64,000 bases of DNA from Aspergillus flavus (GCF_009017415.1 NC_092408.1:1612001-1676000), one strand, 5' to 3'; counted from the first letter of the stretch, positions 22,929 to 34,199 are shown. Made by a program: numbers and translations. Notes: generated by a model not told the origin, from the letters alone.

Positions 22929-23805
22929 CTCACTTTATCTTGAATTGTTGATTAGACCAAGTCTGTCTATATAGTTGAATGGATTCAAATTCAAGCACGG
23001 TCATTTGAATGAGACCTTCATATATGTCATATGAAAGGGCGAACATAGCAGTATGACACTTCTTTGAGTACAGAGCATCATTCTAACCCTGCCACAGAAG
23101 AACAGCCGTAACCACTTCAGTAAGTTCCACCGTCTAATCTGCATGAATACCACAGCAATGTGAGTGAAGAAATGCCGTGGAACACTATTCTGACATCACC
23201 AAGCGCTGAAACGAACTTTTCTCGCTTATATCCGCAGCTTGCTCATGGTCTTTATGCAAGGCGTTTTTCTAGCTATGCTCTTTCGCATACAACGGAGAAC
23301 ACCACAGCCTAAACAGGGACTGGGTTTTCAGAAGCTCGGCATTCCTCTTTCAATTGCATATCATTCTGTGGCTCTGCGCATTGCTCTAATCGGAGCCCAT
23401 TATACCACTTACCCCTTAGAGACCAGGCCTTTTGTCCCCTTACACTGAAGTCGATGTCCCCATCAAGAAAACGGTGACAGCGCATATTCGCCCAAGATGG
23501 CGATGACCAAGTCTAACTTATCATCTCTACCGCAGTATCATCTTCTATCCAGCCAGAAAAGCAAAATGTGTCTTTATACCAGCAGTGCAGGGAGGGTCTA
23601 TATGCCCTTGTTTTACTACCTCGTCCCTCCTATCATCTGAACCTCTGCAATCATCACTACCTACAGTGGCAAAGCTGTACTACGGGTGATGGCTCTAAAA
23701 AAGCAGTAAATTGGCTTTTTCGACTAGTTCCATCAGCACTGGCGGTAGTGACAGAGGCTTTTTCTGTAAAATAGATAGAACAGAGAAAATTCGCAATAAA
23801 ATCAC
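22929..23805. other. Intergenic stretch after the NLR gene
   Basis: Nearly 900 bp. Short frames only; nothing recognisable. Confidence 0.5.
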
Positions 23806-24500
23806 TCAAATGCCAAGAATTACAACATTCTCAATATCCACATCAGTTCGTATACCTCCGGCACTTAAGCTGCCCATATGAGTTAGTAGTGAATTGGATC
23901 CTGTAGACATGGAGTACAGCATCAATCGCCATCGATTGAATCCGTTAAATCTCCCCAAAGGTCTCCGGAGCTCAGTGCCAGTGTTTGTCTGTTCGACGCG
24001 CAGTCCCTGGTCCACAGCTTCCTTCTGGATGTCAAATACAACCGGTTGCTTCCGATCACAGAGGTATTTGATCACAAGCTTCCCAGTAGTTGGACCATCG
24101 TCACAAGGGAAGGTCCGGCTACCCTTGTCAAGGAGACCCTTCCAGTATGTGAACTTCAGTACTTCATATGTGCTCCGAGATTGCGAAAGATTACCATAAT
24201 CCCAGAGTGTCGAAGCCAGAGCAACAGCAGGGAGGTTAGATTCCCCGAAGAAACTCCAGAAAATACAGAGGTTGGCTATTGCAGCAGGGGTCATGCGGGG
24301 ATCTGAAATCCGATGGAGGTAGATATTGCCATTTACCGGGGCGTTTGCTGAATGTGATGCAGATATCCATTTCACAATCTCCGAGGTATGTCTATATTTG
24401 ACATGCTCGTGTTGTCGAAGCCAGGAGTATCGACCAGCGTCACTCGATCATCTTTGGCGGTGGTGAAGGGGAACTCCTTTAGATGACGAGTGTCTGGTTC
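23806..24500 (-). pseudogene. Truncated AIG1-like / G-domain GTPase
   Basis: Reading leftwards, 24500-24385 gives FPFTTAKDDRVTLVDTPGFD, which contains the GTPase G3 motif DTPG, then a frame change at about 24385 and an open segment to the stop at 23806 with SEIVKWISAS, YLHRISDPRM, TLWDYGN, DDGPTTGKLVIKYL and VFDIQKEAVDQGL. These match fungal AIG1-like GTPases (G-domain, IYLHRISD and DIQKEMV motifs). The frame change looks like a one-base deletion (GACATACC-TCGG). The G1/Walker A part that should precede it is absent: upstream of 24500 the sequence no longer matches the family. Hence a 5'-truncated, frameshifted remnant. Confidence 0.7.
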
Positions 24501-24990
24501 ACTGGTCGGCCATGCAAGAATTTAGATGATAACATCGCACAAAAGAGAGGTCCGCCTACCCAGATTCAGACCCAATCTTGTTCAAAGCGCCCTGGAAGCA
24601 GGCACCGGTGATGCCAGAGGTGGCACGAGACTACATGCATTTCGTAGGGCTGTTCGCCGAGGAGCAATCTAAGAAGTATGTATGTGCCTAGTCAGACAAA
24701 TACGACTTCTTCAATTTTGATAGCGGCCTGCTGGGTCCTTGTCTCTCAGTGGATGGCAGATGTGATGGTACAGTGTGAGTTGTGAAGCGGATATGTTAGA
24801 TTATTTGGTTTGGCTTGTGCTTGCTAGAATGTTTCATTTGTATGACGCAGTGAATGGTGCTGCTCGACCAATATATCTTTGATAACAATATCCAGCCACA
24901 GAATCTAAAGGTGTGTTATTGATTCCTGCAATATTCACCGCCCTATCATCTGCTGTCTTCTTAGCAAGATGAGATCAATGGTCTATGATG
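24501..24990. other. Unassigned stretch in the gene graveyard
   Basis: A plus-strand frame of about 140 bp (24552-24690) is open and protein-like (it includes APVMPEVARDYMHFVGLF) but has no start, no recognised family and ends at a TAG; the opposite strand is open over part of the same bases. The remainder is AT-rich and featureless. Confidence 0.35.
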
Positions 24991-24994
24991 AGCT

Positions 24995-25350
24995 ATCCAA
25001 CTAAAGTCACAAGCATGGCCAAACAGATATTTAAGAAAGTATTGTACCAGCACCTGAAATCGCTGATGTTGCTGAAGAGCCGCCTGTTGTCCATGTGGAT
25101 GTAGCAGTAGCTTGGGCTCCAATTTCTGTAGTCTATTTATAACGTCAATTAGCATTCCGTGACATTATGAATGATACATTTAAATTACCAGCATAATGAG
25201 AATGGAGAGTATTACCGATTATAAAAGAATCGGTAGCAGTAGCATACGATGCACTCGATGTTGCAGTATCGCCACAACCTGAAGCTTCTGCCACAGAAAC
25301 GAATTGTCTTCGTAGTATTGCCAGACACCGTAGGTCAAGGTACAAGGGAG
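24995..25350 (-). pseudogene. Broken paralogue of the six-cysteine GPI protein
   Basis: On the minus strand from about 25350, LTYGVWQYYEDN is followed, after a one-base frame change, by VSVAEASGCGDTATSSAS; this parallels YDIWKYYGASVSKAATGCGV of the gene at 2779-3549. Past a retained-looking intron (GTAATA donor near 25217, TACAG acceptor near 25135) comes a Thr/Ser-rich stretch (EIGAQATATSTWTTGGSS), a second frame change near 25035, and a hydrophobic tail FLNICLAMLVTLVG with stop, like a GPI signal. The N-terminal half with the signal peptide is missing. Two frameshifts and 5' loss mark it as dead. Confidence 0.6.
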
Positions 25351-25806
25351 ATTAATCTTTTAGCTCCATGGTATACGTCAAGTTATTCAATAAAAAATCG
25401 CGAGTCGTCCATAAGCTAGATCCAGTCTGCCGTGGTAATTCACCATCACCAGAGATACAGAGTAGACGCAGTCCTATTGTTAGAAACACGGAGATACTTT
25501 AGGATCTACATGTGTGCTAAATGGCGTACTGATAACCCAGAAGCTCATCTAAAATCAAATAAATTCCAGTTTATTATCATAATATCAATTCGTTAAAGGC
25601 TTCGCTCATTTTTTTGTCCATGGCAATGTGCAATAATAACAATAATTTCTGAAGACGCCATCTGGTGCTCTCTATAATACCCTCCGAGATCCTTATGCCT
25701 ATATCCCAAAGATCTCCAGCTACGGAAAGGTAATAATACTGGCCGATAAATATAAAAGAAAAATTGAAAAGGGAGCGCCAAGAGAAGAGTGACCGAATAG
25801 GTACTC

Positions 25807-27312
25807 CTACAGTCTCTTGACATCTCTCCTGCTCAATACCACTTCCAATCCTTTCAGTGGTTGATAGATATGTGCATTCCACCACCATGGCAGCGGATCA
25901 AGGACCGAAAAACGAGGGTCCTTCCAGAATAGTAGAAGATCGCTTCCCTGACTGACTAAATGGTCGAGTTGCTGGGCAACCGGGTATAGAGAGGGGAGCA
26001 CTCTCCGGACATCACATTGCTTGAGCGTCTTGTAGAAGGTGAATTTGCTCCGTGAGACCGCCGATATGCTTGCTCTAGCCTGCATTCGTTTTCTGTCCAG
26101 GTCTGCGGACGTATCATCAGGCTGTGATGAGAGAACCGCCAAGTATCCATCAATCAATGAAGGCGACGGTTCTTCCAGAAGATGCCTGACAGCGGTCGTG
26201 CCTTGAGTGCAGCCAGCAATATGAGTTACGTAGCGCACATTGTTAGCATCGAATTCTTCGTCGACCATTAACCGCAGGCAAAGATGGCCGGTCATCCGAT
26301 GGCCCCCTTTAAATGCGAAACGGTCCATGAGTCGGTGAATTGCCAATGCAAGCCCCTCGTCCAGACGAGAATGGCCCCAAGGCTGATTGTCCGCTGGACG
26401 AATTTTGATAGCCTTAACCTGTCCACTAACGAGCAGCAATTCGGCGAAGAACTCCCCCAGCCGAGCTTGCTGCTGCAATACCCATGGCCGATCTTTTGAG
26501 ATTTGGATCTCGCTGACTTCCGTATAAGTCATGCTTAGGGTCCTCTTCGGCAAGGTGACGACTTTGTTGTCGCTCACGGCAAGATCTGGTCGGCGCATAT
26601 GGTAGACCTTGCTTGGCGACCGATGCAAGATCTTGTGTATAGAGTCGCGCGACTGCACTTGGTAGTTTTCTACCACGGGCAATTTCTTTTCGACTAGATA
26701 CTGCGTGAAGGATTCTGTGTCGCTAAACTGATTGACTAATTCCGTGTCCAGGTGGATACATTTACACGCAGTTCGGCTTTCAATTGCCTGTTTGGCCATT
26801 GCGTCTTCCAGGACGCTCGCCCGCGACGAACAAGGAATCCAGATATCAGCTTTCTCCCTCTGGATGATGTCGAGTAGGCGGGACACATAGTGCGACCTCG
26901 GGATGCGATAGTAAGCCGCTAGTGTTTTCGACATGCCTTCACCCGATGCGAATGGGAGATCTGTGATGTCGGCGCCCACCACCCGATGGCCGTGATAGTA
27001 TAGACATCGTGCCAAGGCCAGCCCGTAAGGGGTGTCAATGCCGGTGATGAAAATGGTTTTCGGATAGAAATGAACATCACGTCGCGCGGCCTGCCGGCGA
27101 TGGACTGGATTAGAATGCGAGAGGAAAACAGAAAAATGGCCGACAAGGCACGTAGCGAAAAGAATGGCGTTATCCAGCGGTAGAAGGATGAATGAGATGG
27201 CGATTCGGAGTAACAGACCGAGAGTCTGGATTTGTAATAGCCCTCGAACGGACTGGAGCGTTCTTTGTTTCGCAATCGAGCCAAAGGCTCGTCTCACTGT
27301 GGGGATGGACAT
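25807..27312 (-). CDS. ATP-grasp-like enzyme with N-terminal membrane segment
   Basis: A single exon of 501 aa. Residues about 25-70 are hydrophobic (LGLLLRIAISFILLPLDNAI), suggesting membrane association. Then comes a Rossmann-like pre-ATP-grasp part (IFITGIDTPYGLALARCLYYHGHRV, up to DIWIPCSS) and an ATP-grasp-like part (SDTESFTQYLVEKKLPVVENYQV, about residues 200-420). ATP-grasp enzymes join a carboxylate to an amine or thiol through an acyl phosphate; in fungi this subgroup is often found near biosynthetic genes. The classical metal-binding E-x-N motif is not obvious, so activity is uncertain. The nearest upstream gene, 2.1 kb away and divergent, is an O-methyltransferase. There is no intron and the start is the first in-frame ATG. 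Confidence 0.65.
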   Translation of the reverse strand: MSIPTVRRAFGSIAKQRTLQSVRGLLQIQTLGLLLRIAISFILLPLDNAILFATCLVGHFSVFLSHSNPVHRRQAARRDVHFYPKTIFITGIDTPYGLALARCLYYHGHRVVGADITDLPFASGEGMSKTLAAYYRIPRSHYVSRLLDIIQREKADIWIPCSSRASVLEDAMAKQAIESRTACKCIHLDTELVNQFSDTESFTQYLVEKKLPVVENYQVQSRDSIHKILHRSPSKVYHMRRPDLAVSDNKVVTLPKRTLSMTYTEVSEIQISKDRPWVLQQQARLGEFFAELLLVSGQVKAIKIRPADNQPWGHSRLDEGLALAIHRLMDRFAFKGGHRMTGHLCLRLMVDEEFDANNVRYVTHIAGCTQGTTAVRHLLEEPSPSLIDGYLAVLSSQPDDTSADLDRKRMQARASISAVSRSKFTFYKTLKQCDVRRVLPSLYPVAQQLDHLVSQGSDLLLFWKDPRFSVLDPLPWWWNAHIYQPLKGLEVVLSRRDVKRL

Positions 27313-29405
27313 GAGGCCGAATTCTTGACCTCTATCTGCATAGAGTTGGAAAGAAATTAATCGGTGGTGGTCCTCAGATGTGAATATTCATCCACGACCC
27401 CTCCGGAATGCTGCCAGACGACCACGTCAGCGTGCATTTGGCCGGATTCGTGTCGCGGCGGAAAAGGTAGTATTTCGCTGTCAATCCAGGTGGCTGGGCT
27501 GAAAACCTGAATGTTTTCTTTTTCCCTTGCTCCAAAGAATCACATGGAAGTTCAATTATCATTGGCTCCACCTTTGGGACAAAACTTTATCCATCCTCGT
27601 ATCATTTAGTGACATTTACAATGGTTTTTAAGATCTAATGAATGAACCATTCATCCAGCCCTACACTAGCATACATACTCACACAATGTAATACAACCAC
27701 CTCACTATTTCGATAAATATAGCACAAGATTGCAGAGGAAACCATTCGTACATTTTTTTTTCTAAAAAACAGAAAAGATAAAAATAGAAAACAGGGAAAG
27801 GCACTAAAAAAACGGAGAAAAACCCAAGCGATCTGCAATCAGCTCTCAGCCCACGAACCAATGCGCCTGAAGAAGATCGTCGATCTCCACTGGTTGTTCA
27901 GCACAGACCCCTTGTCTTCTACCGAGTTCCAAGATGTATTTTCTAACTCGTCACATAGCCCATCTCCTCAGGTGTTTAACAAAAAATTAGGTAGGTCATT
28001 TATGACATAGTACAGTACATGAACAGTGGATATGGTAACAATGGATGATCTGATCTGATAAGACCTAAAAGTAGGGCAACACAGTATGCAAGCAAGGCTC
28101 TGAACAACTTCTTCTAGTGTAACTTCGGATGATACAATGGTGTGTTTTGGTATAATATTTCAACAATAAACAAATTCGATGTTTCATTATTTCACATTAC
28201 AATTGATGCTCGAATACTTTTATTCTTCAATCGAAGCCCAACAGTTGAGGTATCGAGCTTGGAGATTCCCGGACTTAGACAACGACAATACTTGGAAGAT
28301 ACTTCTTGTAGGGCATGCATCGGACAACGGAAACAGATAATCAACATACCTTCAAACGGGATTAATAAAGGAGACTGAAAGTATAATTGTTTGATCGAAC
28401 TCTAGGACAATCCATCTTATAGTCCCTTCGAATATCAATTCTGTAAGCCTGATCGTTCCCACCATACGGGATTGGCAATTGCCCTCTCCCTAGAATGTTG
28501 CCAGATATTCATACTCATCAGAACTATTTTATCTATGTCGCGAGGCTTGACCGCTAGTAACTACATTACTATCTGGACAATAAACTTAAGACTCTTGTGA
28601 GAGCTGCTGTGAACATCAGGTTTTCTGACAACGTATTCTTTATAACTCGAGTGTAGTCAATCCCTCAACTAGGATTCCAACTTGTTATCTATTTGAACCG
28701 AAAACTATCAGCAATTCCAGGAAAATAGAACACAACGAATCAACAAAGTAACGCGACTTTTCAAAAGGATACTGACGCCTATGATCCATCAGAAACGTCA
28801 GCGGCTTTAACCCTATATCCTCACGCTCCATAGAATACTTCTCTTAGACCACGTCCAACCTATATATGACTCACAAAGTTGAAAGTAACAAGCATCCATG
28901 ACTCAAACCCAAGGAAAAAGGTTACCGAATCCCGTCGATCCTTCAATCCTTCAATCCTTCGGAGGGATATGAAATGAGGGGCTGAAACCCTTATCAGATC
29001 ATCGGACATCAAACTAGACCTCGGAGTTTACGGAGTCTTGACCTGAACCCGGTATCCGAGCCCGATGCTTCGCACGCGAGATAAAGATTAGGTTCCGTTG
29101 CTGGACTGGGGTATGATTATAGTTAGTGTCAAGCTAGATAAGCTAATCTTATCATTGTCTCTATAGTTTCGTGGATGGCGGAATTAGTGCCGTTTTCGGG
29201 GTTATGGATTGTTGGTGGCATATAGTTATGTCCGAGCTTGGTCTTTAGGTTTGGATGATGACGATCGTTGCCTTGGAATTGAGATTATAAATACCATGGT
29301 TGGTCTGGGGTGTCTGTGGTATTGTTCTTCTTTAGATGTGAGACTTTCTGTTTTTTGGTTTATCGAGTGTTGAATTATCGGTGTCTCTAGTAGTTATTGT
29401 TCATA
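27313..29405. other. Divergent 2.1-kb intergenic region
   Basis: Lies between the ATP-grasp-like gene (minus) and the O-methyltransferase (plus). It is AT-rich (especially 27600-28800). Exact ATCTGATAA motifs (SreA-type) are at 28053-28061 (plus) and 28991-28999 (minus). A minus-strand frame at 27571-27374 (65 codons) just upstream of the ATP-grasp start has protein-like composition (FRFSAQPPGLTAKYYLFRRD) but no known family; it could be a small gene, an upstream ORF or a remnant. Confidence 0.5.
29286..29293 (+). promoter_or_regulatory. TATA box of the O-methyltransferase gene
   Basis: TATAAATA about 113 bp before the ATG at 29406. Confidence 0.6.
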
Positions 29406-30345
29406 ATGTCGCAAAACCAGCCTACAACTCGTCAGGTAAGATTGATCCGATGCGTCGCTACCCTTACAAATCAGTACTAATACGATCCATTGAATAGCGC
29501 AATGACGAAGCCGAACTCGACCTTCTCGACTTCATCTACGCCCAGCCAAACCGGGATGAGATCCAAGGAAACCCCCAGAAAGTACTGGATCTGATTGACG
29601 AATTCGCTAAATCGCGTCACCTCATCCATGTGGGGCCCGAGAAAGGGAAGGTCGTAGCAGACCTCATAGCGGAGCGCAAGCCCCAGACCATGATCGAACT
29701 CGGAGGTTACGTGGGTTACTCGGCCATCCTGTTCGGCGATGCCGTGCGTCGGGCCGGTGGCAAAAAGTACTACAGTTTAGAGTTGAACCCTGAATATGCC
29801 GCCATCTCGACTCTGTTGCTGGATCTGGCGGGCCTCCGGGATTTTGTCCAGATCCTGGTGGGTCGCAGCGACCAGTCCCTGAATAAGTTGTGTGCCAGCG
29901 GCGAAGTCCCACAGGTGGAAATTATGTTCATTGATCACTATAAGCCCGCGTATACTACGGATCTGAAGCTATGCGAGCAGCTTGGCATGATCGTTCCCCA
30001 TGTTTCGGTTCTGGTGGCTGATAACGTGCTCTATCCGGGGAATCCACCGTACCTGGAGTATGTCCGGAGCACGGTGGAGCAGAAACGAAAGGCGGCTGAG
30101 AAGGGGCCAATCCAGATGTATAACACGGAGGGTATACCTGCTGTGAGTGTGCGGGCCTTTCTTGGCTCGGATTCGACGCCTCTGTTTGACATCCTCGGGG
30201 ACCCGAATTTGGTGTATGAGAGCACCTTGAATCAACCGGAGGGACTTCGGGTGAGTGATGGCTTTCTTAATACAAGACTGATGGATTCTAACTGTTGTAG
30301 GATGCCCTTGAGATTACTCGATGTGTAGGAGTTGAGAAGGCGTGA
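29406..30345 (+). CDS. Catechol O-methyltransferase-type SAM methyltransferase
   Basis: Exons 29406-29435, 29498-30250 and 30301-30345 join in phase to 275 aa. The SAM-binding motif I is ELGGYVGYSAILFGDAV (about 75-91), the acidic motif II is YYSLELNPEYAAI, and the metal-binding region reads VEIMFIDHYKPAYTTDL, then VADNVLYPG, as in COMT-like class I methyltransferases (Mg2+-dependent transfer of a methyl group to a catechol hydroxyl). N-terminal residues FIYAQPNRDEIQGNPQKVLDL match fungal COMT-like proteins. No signal peptide, so cytosolic. The substrate may be a catechol or a pathway intermediate; the neighbours do not fix it. Confidence 0.88.
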
Positions 30346-30547
30346 TCGGGAAAAGCATTTCCGGCGGAAGAGCAGTTCAATCGGTCGGCTCGGAAGACTG
30401 ACACACGGTCGGCCTCTGCCAAATTTGGTAGAAATTTGCCCCGCCATGTCCGCCGGACCCAAAGGTTCCTATCGCGAGGACCTTCCCCCGCACTAGCTGT
30501 GTTTCTACATCATCACTAATATGACTTCTTGAGTAATTTTCCAAGTG

Positions 30548-30555
30548 TATATAAA
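30548..30555 (+). promoter_or_regulatory. TATA box of the Gfo/Idh/MocA oxidoreductase gene
   Basis: TATATAAA about 102 bp before the ATG at 30657, inside a 311-bp intergenic region that otherwise holds the 3' flank of the methyltransferase gene. Confidence 0.6.
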
Positions 30556-30656
30556 GCTCCACAAGGCCCCGCCGGTCTCTCTTCCAAATACAAACTTCCA
30601 AACCCTATTACTTTGACAACCTTGTGATTGTCCCTGATAGATATTTATAAACCATT

Positions 30657-32017
30657 ATGGCTTCCAAGACTTTCAACGTTGGTGTGGTCGGATACGGCTT
30701 CAGCGCTAAAACATTTCACATTCCTTTTGTTTCCGATGTTCCTCAGTTGAAACTGTACGCTGTCGTTCAGCGTACACCCAAGCCCGACGATGATGCCGAG
30801 AAGGATCACCCCGGCATCAAGTCCTATCGGACTGCCGAGGACATGGTCAAGGATGACGGAGTTGATGTCGTCATTGTCACTACCGCCCCAGACTCTCATT
30901 ACCAGTTGACCAAGTTGGCCTTGGAGCACGGAAAGCATGGTGAGTGTCTCGGTAACAATCTGAGGCATCGATTCCTTTCACGCGCGCTAACAAAGCCGCT
31001 ATAGTTGTTTGCGAGAAACCCTTCACCCCCACTACTCAGGAAGCCGATGAGCTTGTTGCCCTTGCCGAGAAACAGAACAAGTTGTTGGCTGTGTACCAAA
31101 GTACGTGTCATTACCCGTGGTCAAGCGCCTCTTTCACGCACCAGCAAGCTGCAGAACTGCCACTAACAATAATTTTTGTGCAGACCGTCGCTGGGATGCC
31201 GACTACGTGACCGCCTCCAAGCTCGTGAAGAGTGGTGTCCTTGGCCGTGTCGCCGAATTTGAGACTCACTTCGACCGTCATCGCCCCGAAGAGCCCGCTC
31301 CCGATGTTTCGAAGTGGAAGAACAAGGTCGTTCCCGGTGGTAGTGCTATCTACGATCTCGGAAGTCATCTGTTAGATCAGGCCGTGCATCTGTTCGGACT
31401 GCCCAACCGTGTCACTGGATTTATTGGCTCTCAGCGGGCGGTCAACACCTCCGGCTACGAGGATTCTTTCACTGTCCTGTTCCACTATAACAACGGTCCT
31501 CTGGTGACTGCTAAGGCCGCTGTCGTAAGTCCAGAAGAGGAGCAACTGCGATTCTGGGTCCGCGGAGAGAAGGGCAGCTTTAAGAAGGTAAGGGCTTAGT
31601 TTTGGTGGTATTAAAGCCGAGAATTAATAAGCTGACGTGCTATTCCAAAACAGTTCCATCTCGATGTCCAGGAGGAGCAGCTCAAGAGCGGAATCAAGCC
31701 CGGCGACAGTGTATACGGCAGAGAACCTAGTGAAAGATATGGTATGCTTGTCTCCCCCATACAAAGCATTGTCAGTAGCACGTATACTAACTTTAGTCTT
31801 TCCAGGCACTCTGACCACTATCCAAAACGGCAAGCCCGTCAAAGAAGTTGCGCCGACAGTGGAGCCTCCCACCTGGTCTGAATACTACAGGAAGCTTGCC
31901 CGCGCTCTTGCCGGAGAAGGCGACCTTCCCGCCAGCGGAGCGGAGGCCCGTGATGTTATCCGGTTGATTGAGTTGGCACAGGAGAGTTCACGACAGGGAA
32001 AGACCCTTGATGTTTAG
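30657..32017 (+). CDS. Gfo/Idh/MocA-family NAD(P)-dependent oxidoreductase
   Basis: Five exons join in phase to 360 aa: 30657-30939, 31005-31100, 31184-31587, 31654-31741, 31806-32017. The N-terminal Rossmann fold starts with VGVVGYGFSAKTFHIPF (residues 8-24), with DVVIVTTAPDSHYQL further on; VVCEKPFTPTTQEADEL (from residue 95) carries the family's EKP motif with the conserved lysine. The C-terminal sheet domain includes GGSAIYDLGSHLLDQAVHLF, whose His is the expected catalytic residue. The pattern is that of fungal oxidoreductases acting on sugars or sugar derivatives (YdgJ-like); the exact substrate is unknown. It is cytosolic, with no signal. It lies in tandem 311 bp after the O-methyltransferase. 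Confidence 0.9.
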
Positions 32018-33273
32018 ATTTGTATATGTAAAGATAAGATGTTGACGACCATGATATGCCATTTTTTTTCTTCGCACTCCTTGTTGACTCACTGCTATAA
32101 ATATGATGCTGTATCCTGTTTGCAACAGAATGCCGTTTTAGGTAAGAGAGATCTTTCGGAGGTGTTTGCTAATACGAGTTATGTGGCCAACCGATAGATT
32201 TCATTGACAAGATGAGCCGAGTAGCGTACATCTGTAAAGCCCGTCATGACTGTAGTCCACTCAAAGTCGGTATTCGGCATTTGATAGTTGTATTTCGTCT
32301 CAATGGATGTCATGGGCTTCGCTTATTTTTGATGTTCTGGAGTTTAGTATTATCATTGTCGACTGCAGTCAGCAATAGCGCGGCTGACAAGCTCGGCTTA
32401 TTCTCTGCAAGACTCGGCGAAAGGAAGGGAACTAAGAGCAATAAAAGGTCAACAAGACCGTATGGATGAATGAATTGACATGAAACTAACTTGATGTGGC
32501 CGGGGTAATCCACGAATCGGGGATAATTTCCATCGCGTAGGGCACGCCGTAAATTACGTTACGAAACTGTGGGGTCGACGAAAATCCTCAGGTCCCAATG
32601 CCGCTAAACCCAGAACGGCAATCTGTTACTTAATTGAAATGCGCTCAATGGCAGAACCAAGCAGATGAGCACCGTCATCGTCATCCCTTTCAGGCGACAC
32701 AATGTTTCTTCCGTCAATTCCAGGCGGTTATTCTCTCGACTTTCCGCGGAGATACAGTACAGACAGCTCACCGTCTGCCGGTCTTCCTTTGGCTTTAAGG
32801 TCATTCCTCGGGGACTAAAAGTACTGAAGTATCCCATGGTCCCAACCTTCAGTGGCGCTTTCATGAACGCGCTGCGGGTTAAATCTCCTGTTCTTTTTCA
32901 AACGGTCAAGGGCTGGTGAGTGTCCACTTCTCATTTGCATCAGATGATCAAAATACGGAGTAAGAGGATGGTCTATTAGTCAAGTTCCTCATCTGTCGAT
33001 TGCCGGTAATTTCTCGGTTCAGCCTAGATCCTCGTCTTTCCCTGTTTAGCAGTTCCTGCTTATCCCTTTCCTATATTTCCCTCATACTTTATATATACCC
33101 TTAGCGCTGGGGAATATTTTCTGTTTTGTACCTAGCGTTTTATTGGACATTTTTCACCTCCAACAAGTGGCAATTGGCTCTAACCTCACCAGATACATAA
33201 ACCCAGAAGAAGTGTTTGTGACCTAACACGCAGCAACCCATTTCGCGCGTAGAAAACACTCCAGTCAATCTCG
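32018..33273. other. Intergenic stretch, about 1.25 kb
   Basis: No supported gene. A TATATATA run near 33090 lies about 180 bp upstream of the HPP gene and may be its core promoter. Short frames in 32200-32920 lack any family resemblance. Confidence 0.5.
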
Positions 33274-34199
33274 ATGTTAAGGAACGTGGACTTTTCCCGC
33301 TGGCATGTGGATATCGACAGATACCTGAATCCGTTGGTTCCACGTCCGCCATGGCGCTGGCTACCTCGTCCCATCTCTCACTTCCTGGGATATAGAGGGG
33401 ACAAACCTCCAAAGAATCTGGGCAACCTCGTGCTCGCCTTCTGGTCCCTGATCGGTGTCTTCTGTGGTGTATTAGTCGTCGCCGAAGTATCCTTGCATGT
33501 CCCCTCTTTCCAGCACCACCATGCGCCAATTATTGTGGCTAGTTTTGTACGTACCTGGCTCACGGCACACAGACCCCTGCAATGATCAACAGACTAATGT
33601 TCAGATAGGGCGCCGCAGCTGTGCTGGAGTTTGGCGCCATCGAGTCACCATTTGCGCAACCGCGCAACGCTGTCCTGAGTCAGGTCATGGCGAGCGCTAT
33701 TGGAATTGGGATTGGAAGACTCTTCGCCTTAAACCCCCATGCTAATGCACTACCTCAGGTTGGGGGAGCTCTGGCCTGTGCAATCACCACCGCCGTGATG
33801 GTTCTGACGAAAACCGTTCACCCGCCCGCTGGCGCAACGGCTCTCCTTTCTGTCACCGAAGGGTATGAAATCGGCTGGTTCCTGATCCTGATCATGCTCC
33901 TTGGGTGTATCATGATGCAAGCGGTGGCACTGGTGATCAATAACATTCAACGACGGTTTCCGGTGTATTGGTGGACTCCTGATCCTCTTCCACGCCCCAA
34001 AGTTGTTGTGGAGGACACTGAAAGTGCCCGAGAAGGCAAGCAAGAGAGCTTGGCCCCTAGTGCATCGGACGACGATACTCAAGCTTACGTTCCAGCACAG
34101 ATCGTTATCCAGGAAGGGAGGGTTTCGATACCGGATAATGTTTGGCTCACGGCAGAGGAAAAGGAGTGGTTGGAAAAAATCAGTCAGCGCATACGTTAA
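33274..34199 (+). CDS. HPP-family integral membrane protein
   Basis: Exons 33274-33546 and 33609-34199 join in phase to 287 aa. The name-giving motif appears as KTVHPPAGATALL after a membrane helix (ALACAITTAVMVL), and the other hydrophobic segments (LVLAFWSLIGVFCGVLVVAE, VMASAIGIGIGRLF, IGWFLILIMLLGCIMMQAVAL) give four or five helices. FGAIESPFAQPRNAVLSQV is the conserved N-terminal motif; in photosynthetic organisms HPP proteins transport nitrite into plastids, but the fungal role is not settled. The C-terminal 90 residues are hydrophilic and probably cytosolic. The start at 33274 gives the fungal leader RPPWRWLPRPISHFLGYR. Confidence 0.88.

Noticed and set aside
27374..27571. 65-codon minus-strand frame before the ATP-grasp-like gene
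   Set aside because: Protein-like composition but no family, no partner exon and a neighbouring frame equally open; noted in the intergenic entry only.
25807..32017. Mycosporine or other named biosynthetic cluster
   Set aside because: Only an ATP-grasp-like and a methyltransferase gene are present; no core synthase, so naming a product would be guesswork.
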